Assembly (NCBI GenBank): GCA_963720075.1
Contig: CAVREG010000006.1
Span: forward strand, 1 to 64,000
DNA from: PALSA-188 sp963720075
GTDB lineage: Bacteria; Acidobacteriota; Terriglobia; Terriglobales; Acidobacteriaceae
Length of the DNA: 64,000 nucleotides
Reading direction: 5' to 3'
A program made the position numbers and the translations under genes. Shown one piece after another: positions 26,333 through 35,148 of this stretch; positions within the stretch are counted from its first letter, which is position 1, and each line of letters opens with the position of its first letter. The notes beneath the pieces were generated by a model. It saw only the letters and a program-made list of their open reading frames with translations. It searched no databases and was not told where the DNA came from.

Positions 26333-28570
26333 TTAATAATGAAAACGGTAGCGAAATTCCATGTAAATTTCTCGCGGATTGTTCCAATGGAACCCTCCGA
26401 AGGTGAGGCTGTTGTCGAGCAAGAGGTGCCGATTGGCTACGTTCAGGCCATTCAGGGAAACAGAATACTTTTTCCCAAAGTCTCTACCAAGCGAGAGATC
26501 GAATGTCGTATGTTGCGGCAAGTGGGCCGGACCGCCCGCGTCGGTGAAGCCTGAGCCATAGTACACGTTCGTCGAAGCATAGCTGCTCAAGGGAAGAGTA
26601 ACGTCGCCGCCCATGTTCAGTGTGTTGCGCTGATCGTGATCAAGCAAAAACAGGGGAGTAGGCGGGGCAAAATCGGTCAAACCTCCGGTAATCGGCAAGG
26701 CGCCTTCGGCGATCTGGTTTGAGTACGCTAGATGAATCTGACCGTGATGCGCGATTTGCGGCGAGCGGAGGGTGGCTTCCCATCCGCGAATTACGGCGTG
26801 AGCAATTGTTATGGGAATAAAGATATTGGATTCGCCGACATTATTGTGGTCGAAGAAGTTTGTAGCGTTGGTGCGAAAGTTGTCAGCGTCAATGGTCCAT
26901 CCGCGAAACGGAATGGTGATTCCGAACTGATGCTCTTCATCCCGCTCGCCATGGAGAGTGATGAACGCAAGATCTTGGCTGTTGACGAAATCCAGCAATG
27001 GCCCGGAAACGGTGAGCAGCGGTGGGGCTTGATAATAATCCCCATAGAATCCGCGAAGAACCCAATGCAGGTGCGGAACAACCAAAGCCGCGCCGAAGCG
27101 CGGGCTGATGGCGGATTCCGAGACTCCCCCGGAAAAATGTGTCGGTCGCATTCCCGCCGTGACAGTGAGCCAGGGCGTGACTTCAAATTTGTCATCCAGG
27201 AAGAAGGCTTGCAAACTTCCAGAGGCAGGCTCGCTGGTGTTGAAATTAGGGTTGCCACTATTGTCATTAAAGATGACGCCAAATCGCTGGCTGTCGCGCT
27301 GATAAAAACTATAGAACCCCGTCTGCAAATTGTTTCTGGCGATATTGGCGGCGAAGGTCGCCTGGCCGCCTGCGTAAGTTGATGCGTGGTTGTCGTTGGT
27401 TGCCGTAGGCGTGTCGTTGGGTGAACTGGTGTAATTGGCGTCATTGTAATGAAACAACGGGGACACGGTTAGCATGGCCTTCGAATTAAACGTGTGTACC
27501 AGCGAAAAGTTCACGATCGCATCGGACTCGCGGTTGCTGTCACGAAGGCCCGAACTGTCGTATTGCTGGTTCTCGGAATCGCCAGCATTCGGATCGTAGG
27601 GAATCTGATAGTAGTCCCTTCGCAGAGATGTCACCAGGCGCAGTTGATTGGAAGGATCGAGGTTAAAGATTAGCGATCCGAAGCCTCCATAGCCGTTTTC
27701 CGCGTCATGGACGATTTGGGACGTTGGGGTTTGGATTCCAAGATTGCTGCGATTTCCATTGACGCTGCCGTAGTATGCGAACCGTTCAGTGTGGCTGCCA
27801 AAGCTCAAGTGATTATTGGTCTGATAAAAATTCCCGACAGTGGTGACCAGCTCGGCTTCGTTGTTACCCTCGAAACCAGTGCGGGGTGTAACGTTGAAAA
27901 CGCCATAAGTACGGTCTCCAAATAGTGCGCTGTAGCTCCCGCGCTGCGCCTCGAGATAATCAATGTCCTGCGGGTCAAACTGCGGTCCAATGTTGGACGC
28001 GATATTGGTATTGGGGACGGGAACGCCATCCAACAGCCAGCTTACCTGGTGACCTCCGCGAACGTGTAATTGATCGTGAGTGAAATAGGCGCCGGGAACG
28101 TAGTCGGTGATCATGGCCAGACTGTTGCTGCGGTCTGCGCCTGGTGTGTGGGCGATCTCAGCGCGACTAACCAGGGTCGTGGGCGTCACAGAGTCGGTGG
28201 GAGCATTCTCCGGCTCGGCGGACACGTTGACTGTTTCTGAATTGGTCGCGACCGTAAGCGGAAAGTGCAGAATAGGTTCGGTGCCTGAGTTCACAACCAC
28301 GCGTTGCTGAAGCGCAGAAAAACCAGGACTGGTCACGGAAATCGAGTACTCACCGAGCGGCACTGCATTGAATTCAAATTCGCCGTCGGGGTTTGACACG
28401 CCGTTCTGGGTCCAATCGGACGAAATAGCCTTCAAGGTCACGCTGGCGCCGGAAATAGGGCGATGCTGGGGATCGTGAACGATTCCGCGAATCGCGCCGA
28501 AAATGGTTGCGTAAGCCCCTGTCGCAAGCAGAAGCAGTGTGCCCGCGAAGGTAATGCGGATGAGACGCAT
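26333..28570 (-). CDS. TonB-dependent receptor of a copper-type gene set
   Basis: A 745-residue outer-membrane receptor. ATG 28570 is preferred over an upstream in-frame start because AGAGGAGG precedes it and a signal peptide follows (MRLIRITFAGTLLLLATGAY). A carboxypeptidase-regulatory domain (AIRGIVHDPQHRPISGASVT, DGEFEFNAVPLGEYSISV) leads into the plug (QLHVRGGHQVSWLLDGVPVP) and a 22-strand-type barrel ending in MEFRYRFHY, an aromatic C-terminus. It is shorter than the Oar-like receptor at 16377. With a Cys-rich exported peptide upstream and a CusF-like lipoprotein downstream, a metal or metallophore ligand is the best guess. Confidence 0.8.
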   Translation of the reverse strand: MRLIRITFAGTLLLLATGAYATIFGAIRGIVHDPQHRPISGASVTLKAISSDWTQNGVSNPDGEFEFNAVPLGEYSISVTSPGFSALQQRVVVNSGTEPILHFPLTVATNSETVNVSAEPENAPTDSVTPTTLVSRAEIAHTPGADRSNSLAMITDYVPGAYFTHDQLHVRGGHQVSWLLDGVPVPNTNIASNIGPQFDPQDIDYLEAQRGSYSALFGDRTYGVFNVTPRTGFEGNNEAELVTTVGNFYQTNNHLSFGSHTERFAYYGSVNGNRSNLGIQTPTSQIVHDAENGYGGFGSLIFNLDPSNQLRLVTSLRRDYYQIPYDPNAGDSENQQYDSSGLRDSNRESDAIVNFSLVHTFNSKAMLTVSPLFHYNDANYTSSPNDTPTATNDNHASTYAGGQATFAANIARNNLQTGFYSFYQRDSQRFGVIFNDNSGNPNFNTSEPASGSLQAFFLDDKFEVTPWLTVTAGMRPTHFSGGVSESAISPRFGAALVVPHLHWVLRGFYGDYYQAPPLLTVSGPLLDFVNSQDLAFITLHGERDEEHQFGITIPFRGWTIDADNFRTNATNFFDHNNVGESNIFIPITIAHAVIRGWEATLRSPQIAHHGQIHLAYSNQIAEGALPITGGLTDFAPPTPLFLLDHDQRNTLNMGGDVTLPLSSYASTNVYYGSGFTDAGGPAHLPQHTTFDLSLGRDFGKKYSVSLNGLNVANRHLLLDNSLTFGGFHWNNPREIYMEFRYRFHY

Positions 28571-28683
28571 ACGTCCTCCTCTGAGTAACAGAAATGTGCA
28601 GACTTCAAACCGTCCGCTGAAGGGCCAGCAAATCACCTGATGAAGGTGACGAGGCTCAACTTGGAAAAAGTTTCTGGGATGGG

Positions 28684-29028
28684 TCAGGCAATAGAAAACG
28701 TCGGAGGACCACGAACGGGATGTGTGGAATTGGGAGGCTTGATTCGACGAATCGGATCGTCCTTGGATTGGATCGTGATACGGAAGGGGGCCACGAAGAA
28801 AGTCGCTTGCGAAGGGACACCACCCCAAAGAAAAACAGTTAGAGGCAACGAGCAGTCACCGCGCCTACAGCATTCAGGGAGCGATAGAAGTTCAGATTGA
28901 CCCGAGAAAGGGTGATGCGCCCGCCTGCAGCAGGCGTGCGGGTCCGGGGTAGAGATTGCCAGCGCGGCCGGGGCAAATACACTTGCCAGAAGCAGAAGCA
29001 ACAATAATCTGGCTGTCAGACGATGCAT
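28684..29028 (-). CDS. Small exported Cys/His-rich protein
   Basis: A 114-residue protein with a strong signal peptide (LTARLLLLLLLASVFAPAAL-A). The mature region opens with a possible metal site: His31-Ala-Cys33-Cys34 and His38-His39 (PDPHACCRRAHH), followed by PECCRRGDC. It lies 113 bp upstream of the TonB receptor gene on the same strand. Similar short Cys-pair proteins occur next to copper-resistance genes in related bacteria, by memory. Copper sensing or sequestration is inference; no family name can be given. Confidence 0.6.
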   Translation of the reverse strand: MHRLTARLLLLLLLASVFAPAALAISTPDPHACCRRAHHPFSGQSELLSLPECCRRGDCSLPLTVFLWGGVPSQATFFVAPFRITIQSKDDPIRRIKPPNSTHPVRGPPTFSIA

Positions 29029-29125
29029 GGAGCCTCGAGAACAAATCCCCTATGGCGAGCATAGACCAGGTGATGAGAGTTGTTCAAGCTTGAGCGCGGA
29101 TGGGTCAGTTTGTGCGGCAGAAAAC

Positions 29126-29210
29126 CCATTAACCACTAAGGTCACGAAGTTGCACGAAGGAAAAGGTCGAACTTGACCTTTGTGACACGTCGTGTCCTTC
29201 GTGTTAATGG
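29126..29210. repeat. 85-bp imperfect hairpin with CCATTAAC/GTTAATGG ends
   Basis: Perfect 8-bp terminal inverted repeats bracket an imperfect palindrome containing CACGAAGG-type motifs on both arms and an AAGGTC...GACCTT centre. It has the size and shape of a small non-autonomous element or REP. It lies in the intergenic space between the Cys-rich protein and DoxX genes. Confidence 0.55.
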
Positions 29211-29216
29211 TCTTCG

Positions 29217-29618
29217 CTATCGAAGGAAAATATAACGGTCCAACACGAATCCACCACCGTTGGTGAAAGCGATCACCAGATTCATGACGACGAATATCAA
29301 ATCGTAGTGCCAGCCTGAACTTTTTTCACCCCAAAATCCTGTGTGCCAGACGAAGATCTTCTTTTGGATTGCGCCGAGCATGATGAGAATCAATCCGAGA
29401 GCCGCGAGTTGTGTGAGGACGCCGAATGCGACGCCCAGGCCGCCTGAGAGTTCGGCCGCGCCCAGAAAGATTGTGAAGCCTTTGCTCATGCCAATCGTCT
29501 TGCTGCGGGCTTCAGAATTTTTAACGTGATTCCAACCGCTGGAGACGAATACGACGCCAACCATGAGGCGCAAGAGCAGCAATCCGAAATCGGTGAATTC
29601 AGCCAGTTGGGGAAACAT
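29217..29618 (-). CDS. DoxX-family membrane protein
   Basis: A 133-residue protein from ATG 29618 (a GTG three codons upstream is possible). It has four predicted membrane helices with the DoxX signature LLLRLMVGVVFVSSGWNHV in the first and LGAAELSGGLGVAFGVLTQL in the second. A periplasmic loop contains WHTGFWGEKSSGWHYDL. DoxX proteins associate with quinone- or thiol-linked redox functions and oxidative stress. Role here unknown. It stands alone downstream of the hairpin element. Confidence 0.75.
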   Translation of the reverse strand: MFPQLAEFTDFGLLLLRLMVGVVFVSSGWNHVKNSEARSKTIGMSKGFTIFLGAAELSGGLGVAFGVLTQLAALGLILIMLGAIQKKIFVWHTGFWGEKSSGWHYDLIFVVMNLVIAFTNGGGFVLDRYIFLR

Positions 29619-29857
29619 GGACTTCACGGTGTGCTTCAGGGAGCGGGGCGATTGTACCAAGGTTCGTCTGCACTGGGCGTTGAAAGCGTCTTTCGTCTGG
29701 CTTCCCGCTCCAGTCGCCGTTTTCCGCAAAACCACTTTTTAATCCGCTTTTGACAGCCGAGGCGAAACAGGTATATAGTTTTGGCCGCGAACTAATTGGT
29801 GTCATTTGGACGGCCATTTAGCGCGCAAAGTAACGCCGGATATTTGGAGCAATCACG

Positions 29858-32314
29858 ATGTTTCTTTCCGCAGGAAAATCACTTCCCCACCTCAGTTGTC
29901 GCTTATTCGCTATAGTTGCCCTAGTTCTTTCTCTCGCACTCGTGGCGGCCACGCCACTCGTTGCGCAGGTCGTTGCGCAATACGACTTCGAAGACGGAAC
30001 CACCCAAGGCTGGGGATCGTTCAATGGTGCGAGCACTCGGGCGAACTCGACTGCCGCGGCATATACAGGCACGCACAGTTTGCTTACGACAACGGGCAGC
30101 GGCGGCGCGGGCGGTCCAAGCATTTTGTTGACTAATCTTCTGCCTGGAGCCAGCTATCAGATCACCGGCTTCGTCATGCTTAGCGGCGGCGAGAGTGCGG
30201 CGTCGGCGAACTTCACCATGAAGCGAAGCGATCCTGGCTGCTCGGGCGGAACGTGTTACGACACAATTGGGACTTATCAGGTTCCAGTAACTGCAACCGG
30301 ATGGGCGCAAATCGGAGGCACGTACACTGTCAGCACGACCGAGACTGGCCTGCGGCTCTATGCCCAATTAGTCGGCGCCACCAGCGCCCAGTCTTTTTAT
30401 CTGGACGATGTGATTATCAACGAGATCTCGGGGCCTCCGGGCGGTCCGCAGGATAACTCTGGCATCAGCACAACCTTTGAAGACGGCGGATTAGATGGTT
30501 GGAGCTCTCGCGCCGGGGCGACCCTGGCCAACAGCACGGCTGATGCACACGGCGGCTCGCACAGCCTGCTGATCACAAACCGTACCGCCGCTTATGACGG
30601 GCCGCAGATCAGCGTGAATAACAAGATGTACAACGGTTCCACCTACTCGATCAGCGTGTGGGTGAAGCTTGACCCGTCGGCGACGCAGGCGGATACGCTC
30701 AGAGTGAGCTTGCAAACTACATTGGCGGGCACGACGAGCTACCACACGGTCGTCAATAACACCGCTGTGCCGCTGGGAACGTGGGTGAATCTTTCCATCC
30801 CCCTTTACTCTATGGCGCTTGCTTACGATCCGGGCCAGGCGTTCCTGTACGTCGAATCTAGCAGCGGGACTCAGAGCTTCTACATTGACGATTTCCAATT
30901 GACTTACATTCCGCCAGTGCAGATTCAGACCGACATCCCGTCTATTTATCAGACGCTTTCGTATTACTTCCCGGTCGGCGCGGAAATAGATTCAACCGAT
31001 CTCTCGGGCCCGCACGCTCAGTTGTTGGCGAAACACTTCAACAGCATTGTGTCGGGAAACGATATGAAGTGGAGTTCGACGGAGCACGAGGGCAACTTTA
31101 CCTTTACGACAGCCGACGCGGAAGTCAGCTTGGCACAGTCGAATAACATGCTGATTCGCGGCCATAATCTTGTATGGGCGACGGGTCAACAGGTCCCTGC
31201 ATGGGTGTTCCTCGAAACGGACGGCAAAACGCCGCTTTCAGCGTCCAATCCCTCCGACGTGGCTTTGCTTACACAGCGGATACAGAACCACATCATGGTA
31301 GAGGTTCAGCACTTTAACAGCGCAATTTATGTGTGGGATGTTGTGAATGAACCGCTTGATCCGAGTCAGTCCGATTGTCTTACTCATGGTCCGTTTTATC
31401 AGGTGCTTGGCAAGAGTTACATTGACATCGCGTTGCAGGCAGCCCGGCTGTACGCTCCGGCTGGAACGCAGTTGTTTATCAATGATTACAGCACTCCGGA
31501 TCCTAACCGCCTCGCGTGCCTGATCAGCGTGGTAAAGGATTTGCAGACCCGGGGGATTCCGATTGACGGTGTTGGACACGAAATGCACAACGCTATCAAT
31601 TACCCGTCAACCGCCGCGATGGTCAATGCGATAAACACAGTCGCGAGCACGTTTCCTGGACTGCATCAGCAAATCACTGAAATGGACGTCAGCGTGTATC
31701 ACGCTGGCGACAATACTTCAAATTACGGAGCGAATGGCGGTACCGTGCCGCCCTCCATTCTGGCGGAACAGGGCTGGCTCTATGCGCAGTACTTCACCGC
31801 GCTGCGGCAGTTGAAGGGCAAGCTCGACGCCGTCACATTCTGGGGAATGGCCGACGATGATACTTGGCTGGATACCTTCCCGATCAATCGGCTCGACATG
31901 CCCCTGCCATTCGACACCATGTTGCAGGCTAAACCCGCTTATTGGGGGATTGTTGATCCGACGCAATTGCCTGGATTCGGACTGGCGTTTACGCTTTCCA
32001 GTAAGTCTGGGGCGCAGAATGCCCGCGTATGGACCGTCACCGCAACTAACAATGGATCGGGCACGGCTTACGCGACGCAGATCAATGGACTCACTCTCAC
32101 CCAGGTTGCGGGTGCAGCGTGCACGCCGGTGATCACGCCGCCGTCAAGTTATCCGGTAGTGCTCGGTGATATTGGATCGAGTGACTCTGCAAACGCTGCT
32201 TTCACGATTGATTTCACCGGCTGCGCGAACTTGGCGCGCTTTACTTTGAAGGTGCCGTGGAGTTCGGCCGTTTACGATACCGCGACCCTCACTCTGGGGA
32301 ATCAATTTAGGTAA
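29858..32314 (+). CDS. GH10 endo-beta-1,4-xylanase with two N-terminal carbohydrate-binding modules
   Basis: An 818-residue secreted enzyme. After a signal peptide (VALVLSLALVAATPLVAQ) come two similar beta-jelly-roll modules of CBM4/9 type: residues 38-190 (YDFEDGTTQGWGSFNGA to FYLDDVIINE) and 205-350 (TTFEDGGLDGWSSRAGA to FYIDDFQLTY). The GH10 barrel follows (about 360-705), with the acid/base Glu498 in VWDVVNEPLD and the nucleophile Glu608 in ITEMDVSV; IRGHNLVWATG is the usual beta-3 motif. A C-terminal domain of about 110 residues looks like an Ig-type sandwich. It cleaves xylan outside the cell. The next gene is a PEP-CTERM protein 40 bp away. Confidence 0.9.
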   Translation: MFLSAGKSLPHLSCRLFAIVALVLSLALVAATPLVAQVVAQYDFEDGTTQGWGSFNGASTRANSTAAAYTGTHSLLTTTGSGGAGGPSILLTNLLPGASYQITGFVMLSGGESAASANFTMKRSDPGCSGGTCYDTIGTYQVPVTATGWAQIGGTYTVSTTETGLRLYAQLVGATSAQSFYLDDVIINEISGPPGGPQDNSGISTTFEDGGLDGWSSRAGATLANSTADAHGGSHSLLITNRTAAYDGPQISVNNKMYNGSTYSISVWVKLDPSATQADTLRVSLQTTLAGTTSYHTVVNNTAVPLGTWVNLSIPLYSMALAYDPGQAFLYVESSSGTQSFYIDDFQLTYIPPVQIQTDIPSIYQTLSYYFPVGAEIDSTDLSGPHAQLLAKHFNSIVSGNDMKWSSTEHEGNFTFTTADAEVSLAQSNNMLIRGHNLVWATGQQVPAWVFLETDGKTPLSASNPSDVALLTQRIQNHIMVEVQHFNSAIYVWDVVNEPLDPSQSDCLTHGPFYQVLGKSYIDIALQAARLYAPAGTQLFINDYSTPDPNRLACLISVVKDLQTRGIPIDGVGHEMHNAINYPSTAAMVNAINTVASTFPGLHQQITEMDVSVYHAGDNTSNYGANGGTVPPSILAEQGWLYAQYFTALRQLKGKLDAVTFWGMADDDTWLDTFPINRLDMPLPFDTMLQAKPAYWGIVDPTQLPGFGLAFTLSSKSGAQNARVWTVTATNNGSGTAYATQINGLTLTQVAGAACTPVITPPSSYPVVLGDIGSSDSANAAFTIDFTGCANLARFTLKVPWSSAVYDTATLTLGNQFR

Positions 32315-32354
32315 AGATCGTTCGCAACCCATTATTAGTGACGAGGAGAACACA

Positions 32355-32942
32355 ATGAAACGAGTCATCTTAACTATCCTGATCGCAATGGCCTTTTCCG
32401 CCTTCGCAGCCGCCGACTCTATAACGTTTACGCTCGATCCTGCCAGCGGGAATGTTAAGGGGGACCCCGGATCAGTGGTTGGCTGGGGCTTCACATTCAC
32501 CAATACGACGTCGAACTGGGTGGTCCTGGATAGCTCAAGTTTCACGGGGAGCACCGTTGATGGGAGCTACGCGGATTATCTGAGCTCGGCGTTCTACATC
32601 GTAGGTCCTTCGCCAGAGAGTTCGACCGTTTCGGAGACTTGGAATCCTTCGGCGCTATCAGGAGTTGGCGAGTTCGACATCAACACCACAGCCGCGCCTG
32701 GGACCGTGATTCCGGGAGATATCGTGGTGGACTACAGCGTTTATTCTGTGGACCCGAACGATCCGAACTTCGATCCGAGCATTGACACAGTCACCGCCGA
32801 TGCAACCCTATCCGCGCCCGCGTCGGTTACGGTGCCTGAACCGTCATCGTTCCCATTGCTCATGGGATCACTCTTCCTTCCAATACTGTTCGCAGGATGG
32901 CGTCGCCGCAGTAGAGCCCTGCTCAAGGAAACGTGCGTGTAG
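32355..32942 (+). CDS. PEP-CTERM anchored exported protein
   Basis: A 195-residue protein with a signal peptide (RVILTILIAMAFSAFAAADS), a Ser/Thr/Asp-rich body and a textbook PEP-CTERM tail: VPEPSSFPLLMGSLFLPILF followed by AGWRRRSR. Exosortase/EpsH recognises PEP, cuts and anchors or releases the protein at the outer surface, usually together with exopolysaccharide. AGGAG lies shortly before the ATG. No exosortase gene is in the window. Its position 40 bp behind the xylanase gene suggests co-expression, perhaps as a surface or biofilm component during plant polymer growth. Confidence 0.85.
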   Translation: MKRVILTILIAMAFSAFAAADSITFTLDPASGNVKGDPGSVVGWGFTFTNTTSNWVVLDSSSFTGSTVDGSYADYLSSAFYIVGPSPESSTVSETWNPSALSGVGEFDINTTAAPGTVIPGDIVVDYSVYSVDPNDPNFDPSIDTVTADATLSAPASVTVPEPSSFPLLMGSLFLPILFAGWRRRSRALLKETCV

Positions 32943-33046
32943 GCGAAGCCGACCCTGCTGCACGTTCCTCAGATGGCGCGCCGCTGATCCTGACCTTTGG
33001 CGCTTGCGCTGAATTTAGGACGACAAGCAAAGCCACGGCTGTGCAG

Positions 33047-33829
33047 CTAAGCTAATGGTCGCAAACCACTGCTCTGTATAGCGACTCCGCGATACACAGA
33101 AACCTTAGAACCCTCGGCCAGAAAGGCCGAGGAAGGTTGGTGTCTTAGGATTGCGGCGAATTCCTTTCCATAGATCTCTTCCGCATTCCCTTCGAACAAC
33201 GCATCTGTCGCTTTCCAGACTCGCCACTGCGGGTGCTCGACGCGATATTCGATGCAGGTATCATTTCTGCGAAGCGCGTATCCCCAATAGTGTTCGGTAA
33301 TGAACTGTTCCTGCGAGTCGTTTTCCGGCAATGCCGGTTCGCCCCTCGCAGTAAGCTGAATCTTGTTCCAACCAGCTTCAGATTTCCAACCATACCCGGC
33401 CGCGATACTCCCCGAATTCGAATCGAGACGGTGAGACATTGGAAGAGCCAAATAGCGTTCGTTATAGAAAGCGCGCGCAACGGCTGCAATTGCCCAACGG
33501 GGAACGATCTCGCGAATGAAAACCACGCCGCGCTTCACCTCGGACGCCTCCCTGCGGCGAACGTAGAAACGAAGATTCACTTCGTCAAAATTGCAATGGA
33601 ATGGAAAGCGGATACCGAAAACTCGCGTGTTCAGAAAACGAAATCCAACCAGACTTACGAATGCCTTTCCGTTCCAGCGATCAACCTCTGTTCCGGGTGG
33701 GACGTAAGGGACCAGTAAGGACGCATCTACCTCATAGTTCAACATTGCGAGTGTGCGCCACTCGGCGGTGAGAAATACCCCTAGGCCGGCCATAAGGCTT
33801 ATGATGCTGAGGATCTGCCGTGGCTGCAA
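33047..33829 (-). CDS. DUF2071 (YqjF-like) protein
   Basis: A 260-residue protein of the DUF2071/acetoacetate decarboxylase-like fold. Typical stretches are LLVPYVPPGTEVDRWNGKAF, VSLVGFRFLNTRVFGI, NFDEVNLRFYVRR and KRGVVFIREIVPRWAIA. The family has no established reaction. One hydrophobic N-terminal segment could be a membrane anchor. It has no co-directional close partner. Confidence 0.75.
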   Translation of the reverse strand: MQPRQILSIISLMAGLGVFLTAEWRTLAMLNYEVDASLLVPYVPPGTEVDRWNGKAFVSLVGFRFLNTRVFGIRFPFHCNFDEVNLRFYVRRREASEVKRGVVFIREIVPRWAIAAVARAFYNERYLALPMSHRLDSNSGSIAAGYGWKSEAGWNKIQLTARGEPALPENDSQEQFITEHYWGYALRRNDTCIEYRVEHPQWRVWKATDALFEGNAEEIYGKEFAAILRHQPSSAFLAEGSKVSVYRGVAIQSSGLRPLA

Positions 33830-34024
33830 AATCGGCGAGCGGCGCGGCAGGATTGGCCGAGGGTGTCAGAGACTGAGTCGCTGCCAATCTTCCGCCCCGT
33901 CGGGGCTTGGTGTTTCCGCATCTATCCCTAAGGCTGCGCCATGGGCTGCACTCTTGCGCCGCGATGCGGCCGCGAACAGGCACGGGCGCGGAACAAACCA
34001 AAATCCAGGCGTAGTCGCTATTAC

Positions 34025-34777
34025 TTATTCGTAGCTCGTTGTGCAAGGCAGCGAAGGTGTGGTCTGCCCGCCCTCGAGATTATTTATTACTGACTCCTGT
34101 TGCAGAACGAATTTGCCCTTCTGATAAACGTAGTATTTCCAGTCGTACAGCCCGACACCGTATCCGAGACTGTAAACTTCCATGTACTGGCAGGCCCCAT
34201 AATTCTGGTTGCAACTGTACTTATAGGTAAAGTATCGAGTCGGGACGGGGCCGATCTGATCTAAATTTATCGTCACCGGGGCGGAAGTCGAGTTGATTAC
34301 GTTTCCCAGAGGCTGGCGAAGGAAGGCCTGGCACTGCGAGAAGCTCTGATAAGTGGTATATGCTGCCGGGACCTTTATGTTGGGCGCGGGCCTACCGATA
34401 CGAACACAACGCTGCGTCATGGGCAGATCATTGTCGAACCGCTTAAAGCTTGTAGGATCGGTCCATCCCAGTTCAGTCGCACGATCATAAACGTATTGCG
34501 TATCAAACGTTTTTACATCCCAGGGATAACCCACTGCACTCTTGATCCAAAGAAAATATCCGGAAGCCGCGTAATTATTGGTGTTATCGTCGGGGACAAT
34601 TGACGTGTAAATGGGGTTGGCATTCCCGGGTCCCATAAAACTGTCCACCCGCGCGGGGTAGGCCATGACGAAATAGTTCATCATATCTTCGTAACCGCGG
34701 GGACACGCGAATCCTGCTTGCGCGTAGCTGAGTATTGGACAGGCAATCGAAAAAAACGCTAGGAATATAAATTTCAC
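34025..34777 (-). CDS. Exported hypothetical protein
   Basis: A 250-residue protein with a signal peptide (KFIFLAFFSIACPILSYAQ). The mature part is rich in Tyr, Asn and Pro with several cysteines (FACPRGYEDMMNYFVMAYPA, CNQNYGACQYMEVYSLGYG, SLPCTTSYE), suggesting a disulfide-stabilised beta-rich secreted protein. I recognise no family. It is flanked by intergenic repeats and looks monocistronic. Confidence 0.65.
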   Translation of the reverse strand: MKFIFLAFFSIACPILSYAQAGFACPRGYEDMMNYFVMAYPARVDSFMGPGNANPIYTSIVPDDNTNNYAASGYFLWIKSAVGYPWDVKTFDTQYVYDRATELGWTDPTSFKRFDNDLPMTQRCVRIGRPAPNIKVPAAYTTYQSFSQCQAFLRQPLGNVINSTSAPVTINLDQIGPVPTRYFTYKYSCNQNYGACQYMEVYSLGYGVGLYDWKYYVYQKGKFVLQQESVINNLEGGQTTPSLPCTTSYE

Positions 34778-35148
34778 TACAAATCTCCCGGGCTGGCGCT
34801 GCGAATGGTATGTCCGTCACACGTCGAAGACGAACACACGATAAGCGCCTGAAGATGATGGTGAGGGTCGTGCTGCAGAGGGACAAAACTACTGGGTGCC
34901 CAGTGCAGGCTCCGGAACCTTACCGACCATTAAATTTTAGGGATGGCGTAGGCGTTAAGCCAACGCATTGCAAATGCTGCCACACACGGGTGGGCATTTC
35001 AAGAATAAATTGTACTTATAAGTGATTCTATGTATGCAGTCCTTGCGTTCAACAAACCAGTCGCTTGAACTTCTCTTTTGGGCGCTCGTGCTTACCCCAA
35101 ATGCTCTCAGTGCTAGAATTCTCAGTCTAAATCCATTCAAAGGTACTT
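34778..35148. other. Divergent intergenic region without a gene
   Basis: About 370 bp between the exported hypothetical protein (leftward) and acyl-CoA dehydrogenase (rightward). I see no coding signal and no clear repeat or palindrome. Confidence 0.5.
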
